Of a DNA stretch of 64,000 bases, positions 48,580 to 57,038 are shown piece after piece. The DNA is taken from contig JANQNB010000018.1 of assembly GCA_028279755.1 (NCBI GenBank), forward strand, positions 62,001-126,000, in the 5' to 3' direction. The notes under the pieces are model-generated. The model did not search any database, was not told the DNA's origin, and worked only from the letters and a program-made list of their open reading frames with translations. Source of the stretch: Candidatus Nanoarchaeia archaeon. GTDB lineage: Archaea; Nanobdellota; Nanobdellia; Woesearchaeales; UBA525. The first letter of the stretch is position 1. Each line of letters starts with the position of its first letter. The translations under genes were made by a program, and so were the position numbers.

Positions 48580-49164
48580 ATGCTCGACGAGAAGGAATTC
48601 GAGGAGATCAAGCAGCGCTTCGAAGCATTCGACCTGAAACGAGAAGGCATCATCAAAGAAAGCCGCGATATCCTGAAGCTGAGTAAGCAGGCAATCTACA
48701 GCGTTCATCGGGATGATCTGGCAAAAGCCGAGACACAATTGGCGGCTGCGGAAAAGGTGAAAGCAAAGCTCGATGCAGAGATCGCCTGCGATTCCGCCTT
48801 GCGCACTGGCGGCTACGGGCACGCGCTTGAAGAGTATGTCGAGGCGCGCACTTTTCTCAGCTTTGTCAAGGATGGCACAGTGCCGACGATGAAATCGTTA
48901 GGTGTGTGCGCTGACGAATACCTCGGCGGCTTAGCAGACTTGACAGGAGAGTTCTGTCGACGCGCAGTGGTCGCAGCAACAAAACTTCGAACTGATGAAG
49001 TGTCGTCGATCCACACTGCTATCGAGGAGATTTATGGCCAGTTCGTCACGTTCGACTTCCGCAACGGCGAATTGCGACGGAAGTACGACTCGATCAAGTA
49101 CAACCTCCAGAAAGTCGAACGGATCCTCTACGACCTGAAAGTGCGGGTGAGTGATGATGACTAA
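48580..49164 (+). CDS. Translin-family protein
   Basis: 194 residues; ATG at 48580 about 27 bases after a box A (CCTTTTTAAAT), so leaderless. All-helical with translin landmarks in order: EGIIKESRDILKLSKQAIYS, VHRDDLAKAETQLAAAEKV, GHALEEYVEARTFLSFVKDG, ADEYLGGLADLTGEFCRRAV, and the C-terminal ELRRKYDSIKYNLQKVERIL. Translin and TRAX form rings that bind or cut RNA; archaeal homologues form octamers. The acidic residues of the TRAX catalytic site cannot be assigned with certainty. Its end overlaps the HD-domain gene. Confidence 0.85.
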   Translation: MLDEKEFEEIKQRFEAFDLKREGIIKESRDILKLSKQAIYSVHRDDLAKAETQLAAAEKVKAKLDAEIACDSALRTGGYGHALEEYVEARTFLSFVKDGTVPTMKSLGVCADEYLGGLADLTGEFCRRAVVAATKLRTDEVSSIHTAIEEIYGQFVTFDFRNGELRRKYDSIKYNLQKVERILYDLKVRVSDDD

Positions 49165-49729
49165 GCTTGCGGATTTCTTGTACGAAGCTGGCCACTTGAA
49201 ACGACAAGTACGTCACGGCTGGAGCCATTTGGGTCATAAGAGCCCAGAAAGTATTGCTGACCATTGCTGGCGAACCGCAGTGATTGCTTATACCCTCGCT
49301 GTTCTCGAGGGGCTTGACGCTGAGAAAGCAGCAAGCATCGCGATCTTCCACGAAATTGCAGAAGCGCGCATCGGTGACTTGGACAAGGTACAACAACGAT
49401 ACTTCACTAATAAATTCGAGGCAGAGTCTGCTGCATTAAACGAGCAATTGGCGCAATTGCCAGATGTTCTTGCTGACCGGATCAAAAATCTCATGAAGGG
49501 CTTTGAGGAGTCCCCATCTCCAGAACAGGATGTGGTGCGCGATGCTGATTTCCTCGAATGCATGCTGCAGGCGAAGGAATACCTTGCGCAGGGCTATGAA
49601 GGCGCTTCGAACTGGCTGGAGAACGCGGAATCTTGCCTGAAGACCAAGCGGGCCAAGGAATTGGCCAAGGAGATCGTCAAAGGCGACCCAAACCATTGGT
49701 ATCGTGCCTTGAAGAACATCAAACGATAG
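49157..49729 (+). CDS. HD-domain hydrolase (HDDC2/YfbR-like 5'-nucleotidase)
   Basis: 190 residues from the ATG at 49157, which overlaps the translin stop by eight bases; GGGTGA precedes it, and ATG 49154 or GTG 49151 are alternatives. Motifs: the first metal histidine in ESIADHCWRTA (His36), the paired ligand as HE in IFHEIAEARIGDL (His65-Glu66) where the family has HD, and the later Asp in VVRDADFLECM. Relatives hydrolyse deoxynucleoside monophosphates. The HD to HE change is unusual and may alter metal use. Coupling to translin suggests shared nucleic-acid turnover. Confidence 0.83.
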   Translation: MTKLADFLYEAGHLKRQVRHGWSHLGHKSPESIADHCWRTAVIAYTLAVLEGLDAEKAASIAIFHEIAEARIGDLDKVQQRYFTNKFEAESAALNEQLAQLPDVLADRIKNLMKGFEESPSPEQDVVRDADFLECMLQAKEYLAQGYEGASNWLENAESCLKTKRAKELAKEIVKGDPNHWYRALKNIKR

Positions 49730-49742
49730 TACTCTCAAGTAG
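49730..49742. promoter_or_regulatory. Palindrome-like TACTCTCAAGTAG beside box A
   Basis: TACT and AGTA arms directly upstream of, and touching, a box A-like AGTTAAATAC (49741-49750). A near-identical sequence is found at 7277-7288 (complement) and a related one at 31297-31310. Confidence 0.35.
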
Positions 49743-49792
49743 TTAAATACAATAGCTTTATTAACGAGTTCTTGTTAGCCGAGTCAAGAAAG

Positions 49793-50665
49793 ATGATTCC
49801 CACGATCATGTTCGACAGCCTGGGCACCACCCAGCGAAAGGAGGTCTATCTCAGACTGGCAGAGACTGCCTTCGGGCAATACAAAGCAGAACGTGATACC
49901 TGGCTTGATCTTCTCACCGACGAGCAGATCGATTATGTGGACGATCTCTTCACCCGCAGAGAGCGCCTCAAGGATGATCCAGAAGCAGCAGCACGATTCC
50001 GTCTGAGCCCGGAATTCGCGCAAGCAGTGCAGTTTCGCGGCAGGGTCTTTGAGCACGCGCTCAAGCATGGCATCGTGAAAATACCGAGCAACATGCTGTT
50101 CGAGGATGTCCCAGAGAGCTTCGCAAGCATCCACAACGCCGGCGGCGTAGTGAGCGCGTACTCACTCGGCAGCATTGGCACGATCATCGCGAGCTACCGA
50201 GGCATGCGAGGAGCAGACGACCAGCCAATCCCCAATGTCAGCGACGCGGTCGAGCATGAACGAGCTTTCACTGCAGCAGACTACCAGAAAGACGATCCAG
50301 AAAGCTATGTGCACATCTCAGAACGCCTCCGAACGCGAGGTCTGGAGCTTAGAGCTTGGGTGACTGACGACTTCGCAGAGGCGCAGGCAGGACTCCGTGC
50401 CTATTGGGTGGCTGAGGAACGCGGCATACCGTACTTCATGAAACATGTGGTTCTCGTCGATGGGAAACGTTCGCCTAACAATGACGACCGTCCAGAGCCA
50501 GCCACGTGTTTCATTCCTCTGGGAAACTCATCGATACTGACAGCTGTTGGCATGAGCCCGAGCCATCGCGGTTTGAACGCGCTGAATGCTGACTGCCTGG
50601 TAGCAGCGCCGATCCAAGACTTGCGTTTGATGGCATACGAGAATTTCTGTGTGACACGCAACTAA
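49793..50665 (+). CDS. Hypothetical protein, possibly a divergent HAD-type phosphatase
   Basis: 290 residues from the ATG at 49793. The opening MIPTIMFDSLGTTQRKEVYL has an Asp and a following Gly-Thr as in HAD motif I (D-x-D-G-T), but lacks the second aspartate, and VVSAYSLGSIGTIIASYRGM near residue 120 resembles motif II. The remainder includes ATCFIPLGNSSILTAVGMS. I consider HAD membership tentative. It converges on the end of the eight-gene swivel operon, the stops overlapping by four bases, so any link to that system is through location only. Confidence 0.65.
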   Translation: MIPTIMFDSLGTTQRKEVYLRLAETAFGQYKAERDTWLDLLTDEQIDYVDDLFTRRERLKDDPEAAARFRLSPEFAQAVQFRGRVFEHALKHGIVKIPSNMLFEDVPESFASIHNAGGVVSAYSLGSIGTIIASYRGMRGADDQPIPNVSDAVEHERAFTAADYQKDDPESYVHISERLRTRGLELRAWVTDDFAEAQAGLRAYWVAEERGIPYFMKHVVLVDGKRSPNNDDRPEPATCFIPLGNSSILTAVGMSPSHRGLNALNADCLVAAPIQDLRLMAYENFCVTRN

Positions 50666-52059
50666 ACCTTTCTGATAATCCCTTTCTGTGCATCAACTTC
50701 AATCACGTCGCCATCCTTAAAGATCTTGGTGGCGTGCTGGGTGCCGATCACGCACGGCTTCTTCAATTCTCGCGCGACAATGGCGGTATGGCAGGTGACG
50801 CCACCTTCGTTCGTGACAATCGCAGCGCTTCTCCTGATTGCAGGGACGTGCTCGGGCTTGGTGCTATCGCTCACCATGATCTCACCCTCTCGCAAAGCAG
50901 CGAGGTCTTCTCGTTGCTTGTCCAAGCTGATCACTTTCACGCGGCCGCGAACGCGGCCTTTCATCGCGACATTGCCTTGTACCTCAGTCACGTCGCTCAA
51001 ATCCTCATCACCGAGCTCTTTCTTCACGATCCGATCAACCTCTGCCGGATCGCTGATGAGCGTCACTTTGCCGTCGGTAAGCATGTAGAGATAGCTTTCT
51101 TGCCGTCGCTTGATTTCATCAGCTGGCAATTTTCCCCTTTCTTGCAGCAGCGCGCGCACTTCGTCCACAAGGTAGGAAAGCAAGTGCGTGACTGGCATCT
51201 TGTTGCGTCGCGCGATCTCCTTGAAGAGAAAGTGTCCATGGTAGTACAACATGCATCGTTGCAGATCACGCGTCTGCCGCACAGTGCAATACGAGTTCAC
51301 GATGCGCAGCAATTGTTGCTCTTCCTTTGAAAACCTCTCAATGGCTTTTTCGAATGCTGTCTTATCCTTTGCCAGCTTCGCTTCCATCGCAGCGAGCTCT
51401 GCTCTCCAGTCGCCCGCACGCACTTCGGCAACGCGCTGCTCCATGTCTTCAACAGTGAACAAAGCATCTTGGACAAAACGCAGGCCGACCCATGGATGCA
51501 TAGCCAGCAGTTTCTTGGGATCTGCATCGCCAGCCTTGAGCGCGTTCAGAATGTCGAACCGCAATTGCTCTTCTGGCGACGGTGCGAGCGACGTGACAAT
51601 GCGCAACCACACATCCTCGTCACCGACCAAGTCGTGGGCATAAGGGATCAATGCGTTCTCCGCAGGCACAGGCACCCAGATGACAAACTGCACTTCATCC
51701 AATGCCTCAAGCCAACGATCATAGTGTTCAAGAACTTCTTGCCTGCTCAACGCTTCCCAATCTTGGGTGTCATAACCTTGCAGCAAGCGTATCCCCTGCC
51801 GAGCACGTTGATCCCATTCGACAACGTGATTCGTTCCCTGTTTTGCATCCTTCAAAGCCAACTGCAGGACAGCATCAGCTGCACGTTGCCAGCCCTCTGC
51901 ATCAAAGTTCCACCATATTCCCCCCGCAGAACCAGGGATTAGGCCATCAGGCATCCCGACGCCGATCGCTTTCTTCAAAAATGCATCGATGTGGTTGAGA
52001 TAGGAGTCAACTTTTTGGAGACTGTCGGTACGCTTCGCAATATCTCGCCATCGTGTCAT
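50662..52059 (-). CDS. Swivel operon gene 8: swivel-domain subunit
   Basis: 465 residues, last gene of the eight-gene operon; start overlaps the previous stop by four bases. The N-terminal region includes GSAGGIWWNFDAEGWQRAAD, a Trp/Gly-rich stretch unlike its neighbours and a candidate acceptor site. The shared helical module follows (MHPWVGLRFVQDAL; FKEIARRNKMPVTHLLSYL; LPADEIKRRQESYLY), then the swivel domain (about 360-465) with GGVTCHTAIVARELKKPCVI and the catalytic histidine at 424, followed by threonine where alanine is usual. No ATP-grasp domain. Its phosphate donor is presumably the ATP-grasp subunit four genes upstream. Confidence 0.88.
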   Translation of the reverse strand: MTRWRDIAKRTDSLQKVDSYLNHIDAFLKKAIGVGMPDGLIPGSAGGIWWNFDAEGWQRAADAVLQLALKDAKQGTNHVVEWDQRARQGIRLLQGYDTQDWEALSRQEVLEHYDRWLEALDEVQFVIWVPVPAENALIPYAHDLVGDEDVWLRIVTSLAPSPEEQLRFDILNALKAGDADPKKLLAMHPWVGLRFVQDALFTVEDMEQRVAEVRAGDWRAELAAMEAKLAKDKTAFEKAIERFSKEEQQLLRIVNSYCTVRQTRDLQRCMLYYHGHFLFKEIARRNKMPVTHLLSYLVDEVRALLQERGKLPADEIKRRQESYLYMLTDGKVTLISDPAEVDRIVKKELGDEDLSDVTEVQGNVAMKGRVRGRVKVISLDKQREDLAALREGEIMVSDSTKPEHVPAIRRSAAIVTNEGGVTCHTAIVARELKKPCVIGTQHATKIFKDGDVIEVDAQKGIIRKV

Positions 52060-53483
52060 AATCTCTTCACGATTCCTTTCTCAGCATCTACCTCAATCAT
52101 ATCGCCGTCCTTGAAGATCTCCGTCGCTTTCTGGGTGCCGACAACGCAGGGGATGCCAAACTCGCGCGACACGACCGCGGCGTGGCTGGTCAAGCCGCCT
52201 TCGTCGGTGACTATTGCGCCAGCCTTGGACATGAGCACCACGGCTGCTGGCTGTGTCATGTCAGCGACGAGAATATCGCCTTTCTTGAACTCTTTGTCCA
52301 CTTGTTTGACTCGTGCGATGTTCTCGCTGAGCAATATCCTGACGCGGCCTTGGGCCTTGCCAAGACTCGCTGGTGTGCCTTTGAGCTCGTCTGTCGATTC
52401 TGGCGTGTCTGTGTCTGGAAAGTTCTCTGCGGCGAACTTCAATGCATCATCGCCGCTGAGAAAAAACTCTTTTCCATCGCTGTAGCCGATGAAGTATGCC
52501 TGCTTCCGCCGTTCTGCTTCCTCGTCAGAGATGCGCGGCCCACCTTTCAACGCCGCGATGACTTCTTGGATACGATAGCGGTCGCTCACATCTTTCACAC
52601 TGCACTCCAAGCGTTTTGCAATCTCAGCGAACAAACGTCGCGCCAGGAATTCTGCACCCGCCCACATCGGCTTGATCCACATCCTGCCGAGCGTTGTCCG
52701 GTGCAAGACTTCGACGAGATAGCGGAGCTCGTCGCTCTGAACCTTGTCAAGAATCTCCTCAACCTCGACGCGATGCTTCACCTTGCGCTCTTTCATCTCA
52801 GCGATGCGCGCTCGGTGATCGCCTTTCTCCTGCTTGAAGCGCTTCACATACGTCCTGTACAAGGCGTCATCGTCATACGTGTTCCACGTGTTCCATGAAC
52901 ACTGCCGGATATACTTCTCCCATTCCTGGCGCGTCAGCTCGTCCTTCTCAGTCAATAACGTGAGCCAGTATACCTCATCCTTATTGATCCAGTCAAGCTC
53001 GTACGGTTCGATCAGCCGCAGCATGATCTCGCGCGCGTTGGGATAATGTGATTCCAAGATTTCAACGATACGTTCTTCAGCAGCCACCATGGGCTCGTGC
53101 TGGCTTTGATGATACAAGGCGAGGCCAGCAGCGACGACGAGGCTGTACTCTTCGAACAAGGATGCGAGCGCTGCATTGCTCAGTTTGGAAAAATCCTGTG
53201 TTTGGAATTGCTCGGCGAAATCGAAGTATTTCTTGCGGAGCTTGCCGGTGTAGGTGAAGAACTCCTCAAGCTTCTTCTTGTCAAAGAATTCCTTTCCTTC
53301 CTCAATCATCGCGTCCTCGTCTTCCTTGCCGAGGAAGCAACGTGCGATGAAATCCTTCGCCACCAAGAGGAATGTTTGTGGACGGCAGCCAGCAAAAGGA
53401 TGTTGCTGAATATGACCAATCACGTCAGTGTCAGCCAGAAACATGTTAATCTTTCCCTTGTACCAGAATGTCAAGTCCATCAT
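52056..53483 (-). CDS. Swivel operon gene 7: swivel-domain subunit
   Basis: 475 residues. It opens with an aromatic segment (MMDLTFWYKGKINMFLADTD). A helical region follows with DWINKDEVYWLTLLTEKDEL near 185, AGAEFLARRLFAEIAKRLEC near 290, and ISDEEAERRKQAYF near 335, and ends in a swivel domain with GGLTSHAAVVSREFGIPCVV (histidine 434). The helical segments align in order with the lone swivel protein at 38385-39758 (both have a W-[AS]-G-x-EF turn), which is probably its closest relative in the window. ATGA overlaps at both ends. Confidence 0.89.
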   Translation of the reverse strand: MMDLTFWYKGKINMFLADTDVIGHIQQHPFAGCRPQTFLLVAKDFIARCFLGKEDEDAMIEEGKEFFDKKKLEEFFTYTGKLRKKYFDFAEQFQTQDFSKLSNAALASLFEEYSLVVAAGLALYHQSQHEPMVAAEERIVEILESHYPNAREIMLRLIEPYELDWINKDEVYWLTLLTEKDELTRQEWEKYIRQCSWNTWNTYDDDALYRTYVKRFKQEKGDHRARIAEMKERKVKHRVEVEEILDKVQSDELRYLVEVLHRTTLGRMWIKPMWAGAEFLARRLFAEIAKRLECSVKDVSDRYRIQEVIAALKGGPRISDEEAERRKQAYFIGYSDGKEFFLSGDDALKFAAENFPDTDTPESTDELKGTPASLGKAQGRVRILLSENIARVKQVDKEFKKGDILVADMTQPAAVVLMSKAGAIVTDEGGLTSHAAVVSREFGIPCVVGTQKATEIFKDGDMIEVDAEKGIVKRL

Positions 53484-54817
53484 GTCACTCTCCGTGCAAT
53501 TCCTGCATCTGCATCGACTTCAACGAGGTCGCCGTCTTTGAAGGCTTTGGTCGCGTTCTTGGTGCCGACGATGCACGGTTTTTTCAATTCACGAGCGACG
53601 ATCGCTGCATGGCTGCTGATCCCGCCCTCGTTTGTGACGAACGCGGATGCTTGTTGCATTGCTGGCAGAAAATTCGGATGCGTCGTGTTCGCGACAAGGA
53701 TGTCGCCAGGCTCGAAACGCTTGAGCTCGTGATGGCTCCTGATGACGCGTGCAATGCCTTGCGCCTTGCCTGCGTACGCGACAAGGCCTTTGACATGCTG
53801 CTGCGCTGATTGATCTTCAACGTCTTTGACGATATTGAGATACTGCTCAGGAATGTCCTTGTCAAGGATCTTGACTCCATTGTCCCACTGAACGATAGTC
53901 AGATTACCTTTCCTGTGTTCAATCGTTTCTGTTGGTAGCAAATCGTTTTTCAGGGCTTCCTCGATCTCAGCTAGCGAAAGATAACCAAGATCGTCGTGTT
54001 CAACGCCGAAGTGCGATGCAATCTTATCGAATAAGAAACGCCAGCCATAGGCGTGTTTTCTTCGCAGATCGTCACGCCAGTCCTTGAAGAAGAACAGGTA
54101 TGGCGCGAGTTCGAGCATTCGCTTCTCCTCTTCGCTCGGATTGAGCAAGGCGAGCGCCTCCTCGAAACTGATCACGTTCGTGTGCGGTTCCTTGTCTCGT
54201 CGCAGGCTTTCCACCCATTCAGGCGTGATGCTGCGCGTCCAGACAACCGCCCAATTCCCGAGATAGGCATACGCTGCAGCCAGCGTGTCAGGAGATTCGC
54301 CAGCCACCAGACGTTTCTGGATCTCGTTCAGCGCTGTCGGCTTCCACGGCCTTGTTATTGCACTGATGACTTCTTCACGGCGATTGCCGAGATCGTTTTG
54401 CTTCAACAGCTTATTGAGCACATCTTCGAAATCGTGCTGCCAGCCTTCTATCGCGATCCATGACGTAATGCTGAATATCGGGCAGAGCTCTTCAAACTGT
54501 TTCCTGAACATCCCGAGAGCGGCGGGTACATCATCGAGCTGAGACGATTCATTCTCGATCCTTTCAAGCAAGGCAATTCCCTGTTCGTAATACCCCTTGA
54601 TTTGTTCGGGCGTTGAGAAATACTTTTGATAAGCTTTTCTCCCCCACTCAACAGCGTCGACATTGACAAAGTGAACAAGACTCTTCTGTTTGAATGTGGT
54701 GAACAAATCATCCTTGCTGTAGCCGAATTCCTCGAGCAATGTGAAAAACACCTTGTCAATCTGATGAATCGTTGTGAGATCGACGTCCTCGCGCGCCAGC
54801 AACTTCGCCCAAGTCAT
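53480..54817 (-). CDS. Swivel operon gene 6: swivel-domain subunit
   Basis: 445 residues. The N-terminal ~230 residues are helical and acidic (IHQIDKVFFTLLEEFGYSKD, GYYEQGIALLERIENESSQL), with AYLGNWAVVWTRSITPEWVE as the version of the family's aromatic phrase. YGWRFLFDKIASHFGVEHDD and ETIEHRKGN lead to the swivel domain with GGISSHAAIVARELKKPCIV (histidine 403). The swivel is most like those of genes 5 and 8 (shared KKPC or QKPC after the helix). ATGA overlaps at both ends. Confidence 0.89.
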   Translation of the reverse strand: MTWAKLLAREDVDLTTIHQIDKVFFTLLEEFGYSKDDLFTTFKQKSLVHFVNVDAVEWGRKAYQKYFSTPEQIKGYYEQGIALLERIENESSQLDDVPAALGMFRKQFEELCPIFSITSWIAIEGWQHDFEDVLNKLLKQNDLGNRREEVISAITRPWKPTALNEIQKRLVAGESPDTLAAAYAYLGNWAVVWTRSITPEWVESLRRDKEPHTNVISFEEALALLNPSEEEKRMLELAPYLFFFKDWRDDLRRKHAYGWRFLFDKIASHFGVEHDDLGYLSLAEIEEALKNDLLPTETIEHRKGNLTIVQWDNGVKILDKDIPEQYLNIVKDVEDQSAQQHVKGLVAYAGKAQGIARVIRSHHELKRFEPGDILVANTTHPNFLPAMQQASAFVTNEGGISSHAAIVARELKKPCIVGTKNATKAFKDGDLVEVDADAGIARRVT

Positions 54818-56076
54818 TTTTCCACCTTCCGCACGACGCCCTTCTCAGCGTCCACCTCGACAAGATCGCCGTCCTTAAAGATCTTGGTGGCGTGTTGCGT
54901 GCCGATCACACAGGGCTTTTGCATCTCTCGGGAAACAATCGCTGCATGGCTTGTTATGCCGCCTTGGTTTGTGACGAACGCAGCAGCCTTGGTCATGGCA
55001 GGCACAAAATCAACTGTTGTTTCAGCAGCGATGATGATATCGCCTTCGTTGACTTTATGCACATCAGTATTCACATCGAGCAGCTTAGCGATCCCCGTGA
55101 CTTTACCAGGATATGCGCTCATTCCGCTGACTTCTTGATCATTCTCAACTACAACTTGATGTTCCTTTACTGCTTGTGCGAGTTCTTCTCCAGTCAGCAA
55201 AGTGTACTCTTTCCCTGTTTTCTGCAAGCCGAAAACCCGTTTACGGTCCTTCACGCCTGCTGGAACCACTCCGTTGTCGATAAGCCCGATTACTTCTTCC
55301 CATGTCAGGCTAATGACATCTTCATACGCGAGTCCATGCTTCTGACCGAGTTCCGTCATTGCTTTTCGTTGCGAAAATGCTGCAATATTCAGTGTTTCCA
55401 TGATTGCTGAGCGTAGATAGACAAATTCTGAAGCGTATGGCTGGATATTCTTGAGAGCTTCAGGGCACGCCTTCTTGGCTTCCTGCTTGCTGCCTTTTTG
55501 ATCAGCTAACACTTGTTCTCGGGTTAGTCCTTCTCCTTCCAGGCCGTGCGTTCCAACCCAAGCAAATTTCTTGATGAACGCTTCCATCCCATCTTCGCTC
55601 ACGTTCTGTGCTTGATTGAAATATTCCTGCAAGGGCGTCTTCTTGGCTGGCAGCATCATCGCGACGAAATCAGCACTATTCACGCCAGCTTTCTCAGCGA
55701 GATCCTCAAAATACTGGTCGAGTGCCTTGGCGCTGAGTTCGATCACGTTGGTCAAAGCTGCGTAGTCAGCCATTTCAGCGATGAAATCCCGAAGATCGAG
55801 ATCTCCACTTTTTTGCATCTGTGCAATTCGTTCATGGCAATATGCGAAGATCTTCTCCAGATATCCGTCGTTCTTCTCGATAGATTCTCTTGCTCGCTTC
55901 CCGAGCCATTCATAATCCTGCTCCAAGACGTAATAGTCGTGCTTAATGGCTTTCATGTCGCCTTTGATCGGGAGCGAGAATTTCTTCACGATATGAGAGT
56001 TGCCCCATGACATGAAAATGGCTGAAAAAAGCACTGGTTCGTTCCAATGCCCCCAAAAATGCCATTGTTCTTTCAT
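54814..56076 (-). CDS. Swivel operon gene 5: swivel-domain subunit
   Basis: 420 residues, directly downstream of the ATP-grasp gene (ATGA overlap). The N-terminus is Trp/His-rich (KEQWHFWGHWNEPVLFSAIF). The helical region has IKKFAWVGTHGLEGEGLTRE and the clearest dikinase-like phrase in the set, LAYEDVISLTWEEVIGLIDN, which resembles the eDVf-LT-eEl segment of PEP synthase and rifampin phosphotransferase. The swivel domain has GGITSHAAIVSREMQKPCVI (histidine 377). This copy best supports descent of the N-terminal region from the acceptor-binding part of a full dikinase. Confidence 0.9.
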   Translation of the reverse strand: MKEQWHFWGHWNEPVLFSAIFMSWGNSHIVKKFSLPIKGDMKAIKHDYYVLEQDYEWLGKRARESIEKNDGYLEKIFAYCHERIAQMQKSGDLDLRDFIAEMADYAALTNVIELSAKALDQYFEDLAEKAGVNSADFVAMMLPAKKTPLQEYFNQAQNVSEDGMEAFIKKFAWVGTHGLEGEGLTREQVLADQKGSKQEAKKACPEALKNIQPYASEFVYLRSAIMETLNIAAFSQRKAMTELGQKHGLAYEDVISLTWEEVIGLIDNGVVPAGVKDRKRVFGLQKTGKEYTLLTGEELAQAVKEHQVVVENDQEVSGMSAYPGKVTGIAKLLDVNTDVHKVNEGDIIIAAETTVDFVPAMTKAAAFVTNQGGITSHAAIVSREMQKPCVIGTQHATKIFKDGDLVEVDAEKGVVRKVEK

Positions 56077-57038
56077 CGTAGCGTCGTGATCGGCCTGCTC
56101 TGGAGGATGTGCAGCTTGCCGTCCTTGTCAAAGGCCCATTCGATGTCCTGCGGCTTGTCGTAATGGCCCTCGATGTCGATGATAGTCTTTGCGATCTCCA
56201 GCACCTGCTCGTCTGTCAGCTTGCGTTTCGAGCCTTCCTCGTCTGTATACTCGACTTTCTTATTCCCGCCGTTCTTGTCCTGGAACAGGGCGAACTTCTG
56301 CGTGCCACCGTGGGTTTCAAGGATCTCCAGGGGTTTCTTCTGCACGATATGCGTGTCAGGCGTGACAGAACCGGAAACGACGGTCTCGCCAAGCCCGAAC
56401 GCCCCTTCGATCACCATCTGGTTGTAGTCCTGATTGATCGGGTTCACAGTGAATGCGACGCCAGCAGTGGCGGCATCGATCATCTGCTGCACGACAACAC
56501 TGATGCTCACGTCCTCGTGCCGGAAGTTGTTCTTCACGCGGTAATAGATCGCGCGCGCAGTGAACAAGGAGCTCCAGCACTCGCGAACCGCTTCGACAAC
56601 CGCGTCAGGCGTCGTGACGTTCAGGATGGTCGATTGCTGGCCTGCAAAACTCGCTTGCGGCAGGTCCTCAGCAGTCGCGCTCGAGCGAACTGCGACAAAG
56701 CCGACGATGCGCTCATGGTTCTTCTTGATCTCCTCCATAATGTGCTTCGGAATCGGTGTCTCCTGGATGAGCTTCTGGATGTCATCGCTCATCTTCTGCA
56801 GGTCCTCTGTCTGCTCGACATCAAGGCCTGCGAGGCGCTCGTGGATGTGGTTCTTGATCCCTGCCTCCTTGAGGAACTCCTCGTACGCGTGGATCGTCAC
56901 GCAGAAGCCTTCCGGGATGGTGAACTTGGCGAACATCTCACCGAGATTCGCCCCCTTGCCGCCGACGACAGGGACGTGGCTCTTGTCGATATCGCTGAAA
57001 TGCCTGATGTACTCTTTCTCATTGTCTAATGTCATCAT
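56073..57038 (-). CDS. Swivel operon gene 4: ATP-grasp (PPDK_N) subunit of a split dikinase
   Basis: 321 residues that match only the ATP-binding part of PEP synthase/rifampin phosphotransferase. Landmarks: VVGGKGANLGEMFAKFTIPE (about 24-43), the nucleotide-binding VRSSATAEDLPQASFAGQQS (117-136), SVVVQQMIDAATAGVAFTVN (180-199), GLGETVVSGSVTPD, and IEWAFDKDGKLHILQSRPIT at the end. It stops exactly at the usual domain border (LQSRPIT), with no swivel domain or barrel. In the family this domain binds ATP and passes the beta-phosphate to the swivel histidine, releasing AMP and Pi. It is the only such domain in the window. ATGA overlaps on both sides; a second ATG at 57035 follows GGTGAT. Confidence 0.95.
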   Translation of the reverse strand: MMTLDNEKEYIRHFSDIDKSHVPVVGGKGANLGEMFAKFTIPEGFCVTIHAYEEFLKEAGIKNHIHERLAGLDVEQTEDLQKMSDDIQKLIQETPIPKHIMEEIKKNHERIVGFVAVRSSATAEDLPQASFAGQQSTILNVTTPDAVVEAVRECWSSLFTARAIYYRVKNNFRHEDVSISVVVQQMIDAATAGVAFTVNPINQDYNQMVIEGAFGLGETVVSGSVTPDTHIVQKKPLEILETHGGTQKFALFQDKNGGNKKVEYTDEEGSKRKLTDEQVLEIAKTIIDIEGHYDKPQDIEWAFDKDGKLHILQSRPITTLR

